A stretch of 64,000 nt of DNA, from NCBI RefSeq assembly GCF_035222275.1, contig NW_026946359.1, forward strand, positions 4,836,001 to 4,900,000, in the 5' to 3' direction. The notes under the pieces were generated by a model that saw nothing but the letters and a program-made list of their open reading frames with translations, searched no databases and was not told the origin of the DNA. How positions within the stretch are numbered: position 1 is the first letter of the stretch; the number at the start of each line of letters is the position of its first letter. The translations under genes and the position numbers were made by a program. The stretch is from Podospora bellae-mahoneyi (Eukaryota; Ascomycota; Sordariomycetes; Sordariales; Podosporaceae). Below, in pieces: positions 34,501-45,404 of this stretch.

Positions 34501-37231
34501 GTCGAGGTTGTTTGCTACTTACCTCATCTATTGTTCTGGTTAATATGTGAGGTGTCATATCCCATGTAAGCAGCCCAGTCTCATCTGACAAGATCGCCGT
34601 GATACCTGTACTGAAGAAATCCAGGTGCTGATAATTTTGTTAAAGCCTGCGGCGCGAATAACCACACTTCCTCAAAGCCGTTGAAGAATGAGCCTCTTGG
34701 GTGCAGGTGAGGTAACGTTCCACATCGATCTCACTTGACTTGAGGTCGTCCAATGATACAAGGCAGACGAAGGTGGGAAAAGGTATGCAAGCAGAGGAGG
34801 CTTTGAAAGTGCACTTCTTTTTCATCTCCTCTTTGAAGAGAGAACATGAAGATGCGGAGCGGGAGCGGGAGTACGCTCCCAGAAAGTGGGAGCAAAAGCC
34901 AACAAGTGCTCAAACCGAAGCGCAGAATCGGATGAAGAACCGGATAACGGCTGCTCGCCTGTGACGATACGCGACTGCCAACCGGAGGAGGGGATAGGAA
35001 GAACGCCAAGTTTGTGAGAAGTGATAGGTTGGCCTCGCCGGTCTCCTCTTGTCCACATCCTCCGCAATCTCTCAGCCTTTTCCTTTTCGTCTTACGGATT
35101 GAAAGTGCAGATTGGGCTACATAAAGAGGCCAGAGAAGATGAATCTGAATAGAATATAGACACCGAAGCATGGCGATGAACAGGATTTTGTCTCCTGGTT
35201 TTTGGGCATAGGGGTTCTCCAAGCCAATATTGTTGGTTGATATGACGTTGGGCATTGTTCTCGGCGGCCAGCCTCATGGGATGTTATCCGCAGAACATAT
35301 AATCTCGGTTCGTCGTTGAACACCACCCCGAGTCTAGAATGTTTGAGGCGAGAGTAAATGCCTCAGTTTGACGCATGCTGCGAGCAGCTTGCCGGCTTCT
35401 TTTGACACTCGTCAAGCTCCTCCCCGTCTGCAGCAACCCCCGTGTATTTCCTTCGCCATCCAATCAGCACGTCACCGGTTTCCTGCATAAGGCTTGATGT
35501 TCTCACTCTTTCATCTTCGGGTCTTCCATGGTCTTGCTCATTCATTGTATTCACCGCCATTCCGATCCCCAAATGTGATTCGACCGTTTCATCGCTCTTG
35601 GTTAGGTATATCCAAGTACTTCAGTGTATTGTTCGGGTACCTTTTATGATTTCATGTTGTTGATGAGCCCGACGTATGGTGGGTTCCGCATGCATCACCA
35701 CACTCCGGTTGCCTCCCGTAAAAATGTGTGGGAAACAGGAGTAGAAGGGTATGCGAAACGTCACACCGCAGCGGCTGATGGCCGCCTCGAAATCTTTATG
35801 GGGTGGAAGAGATAAGAGGATCGGCCAAAAGCGATTCAAGCCTCGATTAACCGTCCCCTCTTCTCTTGTTGTTTTCAGGGGAAGAGGATATGGTTACTGA
35901 GTGCCACCGCCGTGCTTTCTCGTGGATTATCCAAATTTCTCACGGTTTCACATAGAACATTTTCCGACAGGCTGCTGATGATCTGAAGGGCGGTGTACAT
36001 CTGTGAAAGGGGTGGTCAGCAAAGCTGCCCCTGATTCTGCGAGTAAGCACGGGTGAGAACTTTGGGCAAACGTCAACTGGTCTGTCGCGCCACAACTACC
36101 CCATGGACTCCAGCAAGAATTGTTGTCTACAATGGTGACGAGTTTCCCCTCATGCCGAAGGAAAGCGAGGCTCGCCCTCTAACGCTCTGTGGGCAACGAG
36201 CTGGCTGCAAATATCTCCGTGTCGCCTTGGGCCGCGAAGGTCTGACAACGTGACGGCAAAAGGGCAGCGCATTTCGGGTGTGGTATCCGGTTTTACAACC
36301 GGCGAGGGCTTGTGATAAGAGGCTATGGCCTTCCAGGTAGAGATAACTGCTCACCAAAGAAGGGATGAACCTTGCTGGTCTCCACAACTGTATTGTCTGA
36401 AAGGCTACGACTCACAAAGTAGATATCCATAGCTGCCCAACCCCTCCAGAAAGGCGCAGACAGCACTCTGGAAAAGTGAATAAGCCGGCTGAAGCGGCGA
36501 TGGCCCCTGTTCCCCTGGTCTGCAGCGTTCCATGCAGGACAAGTCCTGTGCCCGGGTGTGTCCGAGCCGTATAAGTAAACGGCAATATGCCATCCGGTCT
36601 GGATATGAGCCAGTCATAATTGTTCTGAAGCGATAGTCCTGATAATAGACTAGTCCAACGGGTGTCGTTGAGCGAGTGAGGGTAGATACATACCACACCG
36701 CTATTTTGAGCCGCACCAACAGGACTGAAGTTGAATATCTTCTGGAGATCTCCAAGTGAAGCGCATTCTGAGGACCGACCCAAGAAAAGATAGGCGTTCA
36801 GCAAAAGACCGCATATTTCTTTAGACCACTCCTTCAACTACCACATCTCTCTCTGAGGCGTCATTGCATTTTTCCCAGGATTCCACACTCCAAATTCTGA
36901 GATATTGGACTCGGTGTGGTGTAAATATGTGCCTTCCCGTCGCTTGGTTACAACCAGTGTAGCAAGCAAGGAAGGGGCGCCGCAGTAGGCGGGACTCCGT
37001 CTTCTGGCTCACATAAACGAAACCTGTGACGTCTCAAGAGGGATACCGTAACAGAAGCTGCACGAACACTACAGCGTAGCACTTGGAATGTGTGGTTTAT
37101 AAAAGTGTAGAAGTCCGGATATTCCTTCGTCAAGGGCAGTTTGCCTACATTCACACTTCAGATCAGTGTCCCAGTATCCAAAACCAGAACAGCAGTTCAA
37201 GACCACCTTACCAAAGACACCGTACTTCAAC
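31583..37231. other. 5.6 kb without a recognisable gene
   Basis: Only short frames without family likeness occur. Around 31583-31800 minus-strand fragments may be 5' parts of the gene at 30.2-31.6 kb, but no exon could be fixed. Two runs of twelve Cs lie at 31920-31931 and 32912-32923. A GA-rich tract near 33072-33125 could be a leader. A weak 80-codon frame at 34111-34353 (minus) holds a CCLCHQ motif and no more. Frames at 36405-36837 (minus) overlap and none is clearly coding. Confidence 0.4.
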
Positions 37232-37782
37232 ATGACTTTGATAAAAAGCGAAGAGCAAACCACATCGTCAACCGGCCCAACAATCACCCCTCTTTCATCC
37301 TACCCAGCCATGCTCCGTCTTGACGAGGACGAGGAGGATGCTTCGTACGGGCTTTCCTCTGAGAAAGGCCCCTCTGGCAGCTACGTTGCTGCGTATCCGG
37401 AATCTGACAACAGATTGGCGACGGGCAAGACCAACCAAGAGAATCTCAGCCATGTTGGCGCTCGCTTCATGTCGATAACGGGAACAAGGCGGGATGATGC
37501 CGCTAGTCGGACAGAACTGGACAAGGAGACGAAGAAAATCAAGGACACGTGCTTGGTTTCAGTTCGAGATGAACTAGGCCGAAGTTTGACTTGGTACGTC
37601 ACAGGCCAACTACCAGTCCTGAAAGGTTGGGCTTTATGCTAACAGAAGGTTTTCGTTTCGGAAGCCGCCATAGTGATAGCACTTTCTGGTGCGAGCGGTG
37701 CGCCATCAAGGTCAACAGTAATCTAGGGTCGTCTACTCCTCGTGCAATTCCCGAGACCAAGGTGCTCGAGATTCTTTTATGA
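37232..37782 (+). CDS. possible small unrecognised protein
   Basis: From the ATG at 37232 a frame of about 136 residues begins MTLIKSEEQTTSSTGPTI and is acidic and serine-rich (LRLDEDEEDASYGLSSEK). Near 37595 a second frame takes over and looks coding to 37782 (SPERLGFMLTEGFRFGSRHS, then DSTFWCERCAIKV). The switch needs an intron too short for this organism (about 23 bases) or a frame error, so the model is not settled. No family is recognised. It may be a fast-evolving gene or a decayed one. Confidence 0.3.
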
Positions 37783-39351
37783 AAGAATCAGCAGTCGGAA
37801 AGGGTAGTGCTGAAGAAACCGAGGACAGTGGTGAATTTACCAGAGAGTGTAGAAGGAGCGCCGAGTTCAACACAGAAGTAGGCTGGAACGCGACAGAGTA
37901 GGTGGACAAACAGGTCTCGTTATGGTTGACTGCTTTGTCTCTCAATAGGTTCTTTCCATGCCAGAATTCTTTCGTGGTGCGAAATCTGGTTGTCGCATCC
38001 CGGTACAGCCCAACGCCAAAAATATCCAATATTATGCATACCAAGAGGCAGCGTGACTTACCGGAAAAGACGCTCTCTCCGATCTCTGGTTGCTTCTCGA
38101 ATCGAGTGATGAGTTCATTTGCTGCATATTGCTGAACAACTCCCCCGCACGCACCAAGTCTCCTGTCGAACATGTGGCGCGCGCCTCTACCAATCTTCTA
38201 TTTGCATGACGGATGAAATAGGACGGTGGCATATGTCCAGGTTCAAGATCTACACTGCTGCTTTCCCCATCGAAGCAACGCAACCATCAATGAAGACACC
38301 CAGACTGACGGTAGATTTCATAAGTGGTTGAAGTGCGGGAAGTCTGAGAGCTCACCAATGCAACTTGGATGGGTCGCCATGCCTTGATATCTGCCGCTTC
38401 GATGAAACAACGGGGTGAGGTGGTGGGGGCGTGCTGCAAGCGGACCATTTCGTCGAGAATTTCTTCAGCATCTGAACAAAACTTGCGGCTGATAGACTTG
38501 GCAGTAATATTGGCGTTTTATTGGCGGTAGTCCAGATTGGAATGGTTATGGAGGGTGCCCGGTCGACATCTGCCAATATGAATACCAGACCTCGCTCTTG
38601 GACAAATCCACTGCCCCTTCTCCTGTGTATTCAGACATATTGTCGAGTTTTTCGACCAACTGAACTACCAGTGTTTATCTATAACCCAATTCAGGACTCC
38701 CTGGACGGATTGCCCGAACCAGCACCGATGTGGAACCAGCATGATTGGTCTCCCTCACGATGGACTATCGCTCGCTCTCCAGAAGTTCCCGCACACCCAA
38801 TAGGGTTTCCACAGCAAGTTATCCGTCACCGCTTGTTCCAAAAGTTGCCCGACTGGTCGACAACATGTACCCTAGGGTCTTCTTGTGTGTCCGGCTGCCA
38901 CGTGATGGGTGGTGTGAGAGTTGGTGATTGTTTCCTGGATACTTGGGGGCCTTCTCGGAACATGGCTAGAACATGAGCTGGGCTGGCCAGTGGGTAGTTG
39001 AGGTGAGATGGCCGTGTTGGATGCTGTCGGTGTGTACCGGTATGCCAATCACTGTCGAGGGTAGCTCCCTGCCCAACCCTAGGTAGTTTGTCATCACTTC
39101 CGCTCCTGCGAGAGTGTCTTGCCCCGAGCCTTACTTGCCTAGAACACGTGTAATGACATGAACTGCGGTATACCAGTTTCTTTTTTTCCGTCGTCAGGGA
39201 CCAGACGACAAGCTCCACGACAACCCCTTCATAGCCCAACCGTTTACCCTTTCCATGAGGCTGTGGATTTCGGAAACAAAAGTCTTGACACCGCCGGACC
39301 TTTTTCTGACCTTTGTCCCTATCTCCATCTAAATGGTAACCCTGCCACAAG
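37783..39351. other. intergenic region, no clear gene
   Basis: About 1.6 kb. A frame at 38521-38976 has stretches that look like protein (PTELPVFIYNPIQDSLDGLP) but neither a splice-consistent model nor a family. It may be a remnant or chance. Confidence 0.35.
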
Positions 39352-41198
39352 ATGGCCGATCTTGCTCAATGCAACCCCGAGGCGCAATGTTGCCTGACTG
39401 ATGGCGCAGACCACCAAGGAGGTGATGTGAACCCACACCACCTACACGACGCACCTGCGGATGTCGACTCCATTGACGAACAAACCACAACCACATCAAC
39501 CTCTGGCGACGGTGAAGAGGTCCACGGCAATTTTGTCAGCCTTGATGACCCACCGCCACCTCTAGAATCATCCGGCAACTCTGCTTCCGTGGCTGTCGTT
39601 GCCTCCAGGCTGAATCTCTCTAGCCATGCGGTAAGCTCGTCTGGTCGAGCTTGGTCCATTTCCTCCAGGTAAGCGCGCTACTGGCCATGGTGATGGATGA
39701 CATGATGAATGCTGATTGTCCTTTAGATTGACGCTGTCTGACAACGGGGACGACAGCGCCGTTGGTGATCACGGTACCGACATCGTGATGCCGTTCCTGG
39801 ACAGCGGCAGAGAGAATCTACCTTCCCGATTTCTAAACCCAGCCTATGAGAGGACCACCGGAGAGAGTCAAAACCGAGTTGCGATCTTGTTGGCCGATAA
39901 TGTTGCGGTACCCGGAATCATTCCACCACTGTACCTGTACCCGGCTGAGATCGCGCTGGAGGATCTGCTTTGACGAGGGCATGTCTGAGTGGGATTCAGA
40001 GATATATGGAGCTGTGCGTTGTCGTTGGCGGAAGCAGTGGGACGATGTACGGAGAGCAGAAGACGAGCGAGAAGACCAGACACCAGCAGCTTCGATGCGT
40101 AGACAGATAAGCCACCAATGGGGTACGGGCCTTCCTCCTCCGTCAACCAGATTATGTCCGGAGGCAGGAGTATATGGTAATAATTGGAACTCGAATTGGG
40201 CTTCCGGGGGAAAGAAGTTTAGAAAAATTTCAAAAAGCTTGTCGCCACTGCAGACCGCTTGTTCTAGGATGTTCCCTAACCCACGCAATCTTCAACACTA
40301 TTGCCCCTTTGTTGCTTTTTCCTAGACCGCATACTTCTTTCAGCTTGTATGGATGCCATCAAGAGCAACATCAACCATCCGACATGGCGGTCCCCTCAAC
40401 AAGTGCCAATATCATGGAGAGATATCAGCCAGCTGACCAGTGCTTATGCCATCTACAGTCTTATATCGGAGACCTCCGGCATAATGATTGGGCCACGGTG
40501 ACAAATCACCTTCCGACAACCAAAACCTCCATATGTTTGAGCCAGTCGGACGGCAACCTACATTGAGCCCCGCCCCAGTGACCAGGAAACGCTATAGGGT
40601 ATCCCGTCCCGCCGACCCAATCGTGTACGTTCCTGCGTGCTCCTCCTGTTCTCTGCATGAGCCCTCGAGCTGATGGTCATTGTGCGATGATTTGCTTGGC
40701 AGAATTCTACATGATAGGGTACACCTAATCACCGACGTCCAACTCCACCAACCGGCCTTTTCATACGACAAAGGCGCTGAAACAGAGCTATATATGGGTC
40801 CCACAAGGGACGTTCCCGGCTCCGTTAGCCGGTCTCCGCCCGGGAGCAACCGAATTGAGATCGCGGTACGTTAATCGCCGGTAATCGCCCTAAAACCCCA
40901 GTCCCGACGACCCCTGGTGAAGATCATCAGCTTGGCAAACCGGGAAGGAATCCCCCAAGTGGAGAGCGGCGCACAGATGCAAGAGGATGCGTTGTGGGCA
41001 CTCGGCCGGTGGTCCAAATGCATTTATGCGGTCTGTGAGGGAGTGCTTCATGCGTTGACACAACTCTCCAGATCCCCATCGAGACACGAAGACTGTTCTA
41101 GGTGTCCAGTGATACCAACAAGGCCTCAAAGAAGCAGCTTTGCTGCCACCAGTACCGACCTCGCTTTCAAAGATGGCTCCAGCTTCCCTTGGGCTTAG
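39352..41198 (+). CDS. unrecognised multi-exon gene (structure partly inferred)
   Basis: The first exon 39352-39668 (MADLAQCNPEAQCCLTDG) joins 39727 onward in phase (RLTLSDNGDDSAVGDHG). Good GT/AG junctions with matching phases also link 40176 to 40326 (EAGVY-D-RILLSACMDAIKS), 40624 to 40703 (RPADPIV-ILHDRVHLITDV) and 40865 to 40923 (SNRIEIA-IISLANREGIPQ). The intron before 40326 has a CCTAAC branch-like site. Two transitions remain unclear, near 39940 and near 40500, where frames change without an obvious intron. Coding-like parts include CRWRKQWDDVRRAEDERED and ALWALGRWSKCIYAVCEGVL. I do not recognise a domain. The consistent junctions argue for a real, lineage-specific gene rather than noise; the final exon end at 41198 is a guess. 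Confidence 0.45.
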
Positions 41199-41662
41199 TG
41201 ACCTCTTACCATCGCCTACAAACTACCAACAATGCGAAGCCCAGGATGATAATCACCAACGTTAGCAAGTTTTGTGACAGGTTCTGGACAACATAGGAGC
41301 CTTGCAGCCTACCTGAGAAGCAAGACAATGATCTGCGTCCAAGGCTTCGTAGCGCAGAGCTGTTTTCGGTCTCGTGCTGAAGGGATGGGGTCCCTGCGCT
41401 TCATATCATTGCCTTTGCCTGTATGTCTGGATGCAAACTGACTAGCCCGCGAAACCGATGCATGGGATGGGAACGCCGATGATAGCCTGACAGGCGGGAT
41501 CTCCGTTGTTTACGAAGTTTGTGAGGTGAACCCAACAGCAGGGAAGAGCGAAGAAAAAACGCTTACCAAAGTCTTTAGTTGCCAGTACATCAATGCTCCT
41601 GACCTTGCTCACCCTTTGAACTCTGAGATTTTGACCTGAATCCTGGACTTCGAATTTCTGCC
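41199..41662. other. intergenic region before the bZIP-like gene
   Basis: About 460 bases; the promoter of the bZIP-like gene should lie here. No gene is seen. Confidence 0.4.
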
Positions 41663-42613
41663 ATGGACTCGATGAACAACGCTGCTCAATACCCGCTTCA
41701 TGGACAACAGCCGGGTGACGATATCGATACACGAAGCCATGATACTTTGACCGCGCCCAGCCCTTTTAACAACCTCCTTCCTGGATCCATGGAACAAGAG
41801 GCCTATGGCTTGCCCGAAGTCGAACTCTCAGCAATCCCCTGGAGGGGATACCAGGAGACTTATGGCTTGGACAACGATATTATCGAGGCACAGCCACTAG
41901 GAGTTACCGACCCTTGGTACCCCAGATATGCTTACCCCATATTCATGCGAACCATCGATGCAAATCAGCCAGGAACCGGCTCAGTTTTTGTCACCTGCCT
42001 CTAGTAATCCCGAAGTTGCACAGCATCAGTCCCTTGAACAGGGCCAAGATCAAGTGCTTCGATGGAAGCCAGCGTCGACCCCCTGTTCGCCAGCGAGGAA
42101 GAAGAACAGCGTCTCGCGAACCCTTAGTCCGTCGTCGCCTCCAGAAGCAACCTCCGCCGAAACACAAGACCAGCTAGAGAAAGCCCAGGCTCACCGCCGC
42201 AAAATCAAGACTCAATCAAGACTGAAGGCAAAAACAACTTGGCAAAATCTTGTGTCGGAATCCGCTGCTTTACAGAATCAGAATGCAGACCTTGCTGCCC
42301 AGTTCAGGTCGCTGGGGGAGCAGATTCTTGGGCTGAGGAACCAACTGTTGGTTCATGCGCACTGTGATGGGAGCATCGCCGAGTGTTTAACGCAAACTGC
42401 AGACAAGATGTGAGTTAAATGATCTTTTCTTAGATTATGGCCGGAGCTGCTCAAGATACTAACTTGAACGTGAACGTATGTAGAGTTGCAACGGCTGAAC
42501 AGCAATTTCAGCACAGCAGGAGTTGTCAAACTTGTTCCGTCCCTACTGTATCGGCGGAGACAACCGCAGCGTTTGTTGCTAACGAGGAGGAAGCTTATCA
42601 GGACGAAGCTTGA
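41663..42613 (+). CDS. bZIP-like protein with degenerate basic region
   Basis: The bZIP-like block lies at about 42180-42400: basic HRRKIKTQSRLKAKTTWQNL, then a leucine-zipper-like helix (VSESAALQNQNADLAAQFRS, then LGEQILGLRNQLLVHAHCD) as in ATF/CREB-type fungal factors that end the zipper with HxxC. The canonical Asn and the Ala pair of N-x2-AA-x2-C/S-R are absent, so DNA binding is uncertain. A 74-base intron (42410-42483) leads to the last exon 42484-42613 ending EEEAYQDEA. The start ATG at 41663 opens a frame (MDSMNNAAQYPLHGQQPG) that must change near 41920 to reach the zipper. Either an intron 41715-41923 (phase 1, D-MLTPYSCEPS) or a one-base difference in a C4 run would do that. A nuclear role is inferred. 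Confidence 0.6.
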
Positions 42614-43735
42614 CGACCTTTTCGACGAAGCACGAGATTGCGATGATTTGGGGATGTGTTTTCCACCACAATAATATACGAGGCGTTGGTTAGGGGTAGG
42701 TGTACTGGAAAGCTGGCTGCTAGGTCCAAAGAAAATGATACCCCCGAAAGCGATTGGAATGATAGAATGGTGTTTTTGGGAAGCATGTTGAAGGCTTTTC
42801 TCGGGATTGTTTGCTTTTTGTTAGGGGTTCTTCGGTATAACACGCTTTGTTTGGGTTTTTCTCATTGGCTTTGAGCGCTTCGACGGCTCGAGTCTTGCGC
42901 TGGGTCTTTCAAGATGATAAAACTTCTATAAACTCATGCAAAAATTTCTCGGACCACAGATTAACCATAACCTGAGGCATCTGCTCCGTTTGAAGGTGAT
43001 ATCCAATACATGATGGTATCACCAAGACAGAAGAGGCCGCCAAGGTATTTACAGCTGTGCAGCCCTGCAAAATGGTGGATTTCAAGTGGCTATTTAGCGC
43101 CTCGGTTCCATTTTTACCAAGCCCAGGTCCTCAGCCGGCCGCCGTGTGACTCAGCCCGGGGTATTGAGCAAACACCAAGCACCACTAAGAATTGTTGTTA
43201 ATCTACAACGACGAGCCTGAAGAACTGGGCTGTGGCGCGTACTCCCTTGCCGTCAAGGGCATGATAAATGCGACGCAACTGTCAAACGCAGTTATAACTT
43301 GGCCTTCATCCCTTTTTAAAGCTGTTCCATACCGACTCTTGTTTGATCCAAACGTGGTTGGTTTTCCGTTTGCCAATCTTCGAGGTCATATTTCGAAGAA
43401 AACCAAGTTGCTCCTTCCTCTCCCTCTCTCTTGTCATCTCGCATATCTTCTAGCCCGGGTTGCTCTTGCTCAAAACTTGTTATCAGAATTTAAACCGCCC
43501 CAACTGTTGCATTTGAAATCGATTTTTTTATTAAAAAAGAAACAGGCAAATTCCCCCCACCAGGAGACAACAGCTGGCGTAAAAGCGGAAAGTCAGCAGA
43601 AGAAGTCACCTTCCTCCACCCCCACCATCAAGTGAGCCTCTCAACCCCACTCACAATAACCACAACACTCAACACTCAACAACAACAACAATAATAACCA
43701 CCACTGAATACGGCGTGTCGTCAACAACAGTCAAT
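42614..43735. other. intergenic region before the RNA cyclase gene
   Basis: About 1.1 kb. A 147-codon frame at 43192-43635 lacks an ATG and family likeness. The right end is the cyclase leader with CAA repeats. Confidence 0.45.
43660..43697. repeat. CAA-type simple repeat in leader
   Basis: Imperfect CAACACTCAACACTCAAC followed by CAACAACAACAATAATAA, about 40 bases upstream of the ATG at 43736. This is an unstructured leader typical of well-translated fungal mRNAs. Confidence 0.55.
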
Positions 43736-45077
43736 ATGGAAAAGCAACGACCCGTTATCGAACTCGACGGGAGGACAGGTGAAGGAGGCGGCCAGCTGGT
43801 GCGCATAGCATGTGCCCTCGCCGCCGTCGCCACCGTCCCAATCCGCATAACACATGTCCGTGGGAATCGTGAAGGCCCTCGGGGAGGTGCCAAAGGCGGA
43901 GGTTAGTTTCTTGTTTTCCTCCCCTCATCACTGCCCTTTGACTAACAAACTCCCCGTAGGTCTCAAATCCCAACACGTCACCGCCATCGAATATCTCGCC
44001 ACAGCAACCAACGCCGAAGTCGACGGACTCTCCGTCGGCTCTCACACCCTCGATTTCCGCCCTCGCCTCAAGCCCTCCTCCCTCAAATCCCGCACCATCA
44101 AGATTGAAGCCGACTCCCCCGCCGCTTCGACCCTCCTCATCTTCCAGGCCATCTTTCCCTTCCTTCTATTTTCTGGCAGCAGCGACAAGGTCGACGAGCC
44201 AATAACGCTCGAGCTCTCGGGCGGAACCAACGTCTCCTTCTCCCTCAGCTACGAGTACCTCGACCAAGTCCTCTTACCAACCCTCGAAAACGCCTTTGGC
44301 ATCGTCGTGCAGCGGAAGCTGATTTCCCGCGGGTGGAGTCTAGGTAAAGCATCACGGGGAAAGTGCTCGTTTCAGTTCAACCCTCTTAGGGCAGGGGAGA
44401 CGTTAACGTTCAAGGACAATGGGTTGGGCGAGATTTACGGCGGTGGTCCGGGGGATGTCGATCTCGAAGCTATTGACGTGTCGATGATCGTCCCCTTTGC
44501 CATGCAAGAGTCCATGATGCAGGCACTCGTGACAGACTTGGAGGAGATGTTTCCTGATGTGGAGGTCAATTTCAAGGTGACGGAGGATTCGGGGCAGGAC
44601 TCAAGGATATACGTCCTGCTGGTAGGAAGATCGGGCGAACTAAGGTGGGGGAGGGATATGCTCACTTCGACGCCGAAGAAGACAAAGGCTAAGGGGTCGG
44701 CGATGAGCTCGGAGTCGTTGAGCCAGAGTTTGTCGAGGAAGTTGTGCAAGGAACTGTTTGACGAAGTTTCTGCGGGGGGCGTGGTGGATGAGTTTTTGCA
44801 GGACCAGCTGGCAATTTTCCAGGCTTTGGCTGAGGGAAAGACGTCGTTCCCGCGGACTCATGATGAGAATGGCGAGTTGGAGCAGGCCATGAACAAGCTC
44901 AGCCTGGATGAGAAGTTACGGAAGGATAAGACTATCATTCCGTTTGGAGAGGGGAGTTTGCATGCCAAGACAGCCAGGTGGGTGACGGCGGAGCTGGTGC
45001 CTGAGGTCAAGTGGTACAACAAGGGGAGGATATGCCATGGTGTTGGTATGCAGATGGAGAAGGTGTCAACGCGGTAA
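43736..45077 (+). CDS. rtcA: RNA 3'-terminal phosphate cyclase
   Basis: Predicted 427 residues; exons 43736-43901 and 43960-45077 joined in phase (GG-G-LKSQHVTAI). The enzyme turns RNA 3'-phosphate into 2',3'-cyclic phosphate using ATP through an enzyme-AMP intermediate. The N-terminus ELDGRTGEGGGQLVRIACAL, THVRGNREG, and LKSQHVTAIEYLA are the RtcA pattern; the Rcl1 branch, used in rRNA processing, lacks this glycine-rich start. Other marks: IEADSPAASTLLIFQAIFPF, LELSGGTNV, GGGPGDVDLEAI, GGVVDEFLQDQLAIFQALAE. The His in GEGSLHAKTARWV is the candidate nucleotidyl-accepting residue by position. A serine/lysine insert (PKKTKAKGSAMSSESLSQSL) is unusual but near the normal insertion site. Convergent with the Tcd gene. 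Confidence 0.92.
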
Positions 45078-45404
45078 AGAGGCATACCCGAATGCACTGT
45101 TGTCGTGGCCATTTGTGGTGGCTATAAGGCAGCGGTAATAGCAGTGGAACAACCACATTGGTTTGAACCAGCATTGGCTTTTTGGGGAATCTCCTGGTCT
45201 GGGAATTTGTTATTTGACACCACACAGATACTAATCTGAACGAAATCTCTTGGCATCTGTGATGTCTCGAGAAGGATTTCGAGGTTTCTCTGAAACTGAT
45301 TAGTGCCGAGGCGCATGTGTTGGAAGTTAAGCCGTCATTCAATGGTGATTGATGGATCATCGAGGTTGGGTTCACAGGCTATATTGGCTTTTACTTTACT
45401 GTGT
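45078..45404. other. convergent 3' region
   Basis: About 330 bases between the cyclase and Tcd stops; no gene is seen. Confidence 0.5.

Noticed and set aside
36405-36837. Overlapping minus-strand frames that look partly like protein
   Set aside because: Two frames compete and neither gives a start, a splice-consistent model or a family.
38521-38976. 151-codon frame with protein-like stretches
   Set aside because: No splice-consistent continuation or family; possible remnant only.
43192-43635. 147-codon frame upstream of the RNA cyclase
   Set aside because: No ATG start, no domain, and it runs into the cyclase leader.
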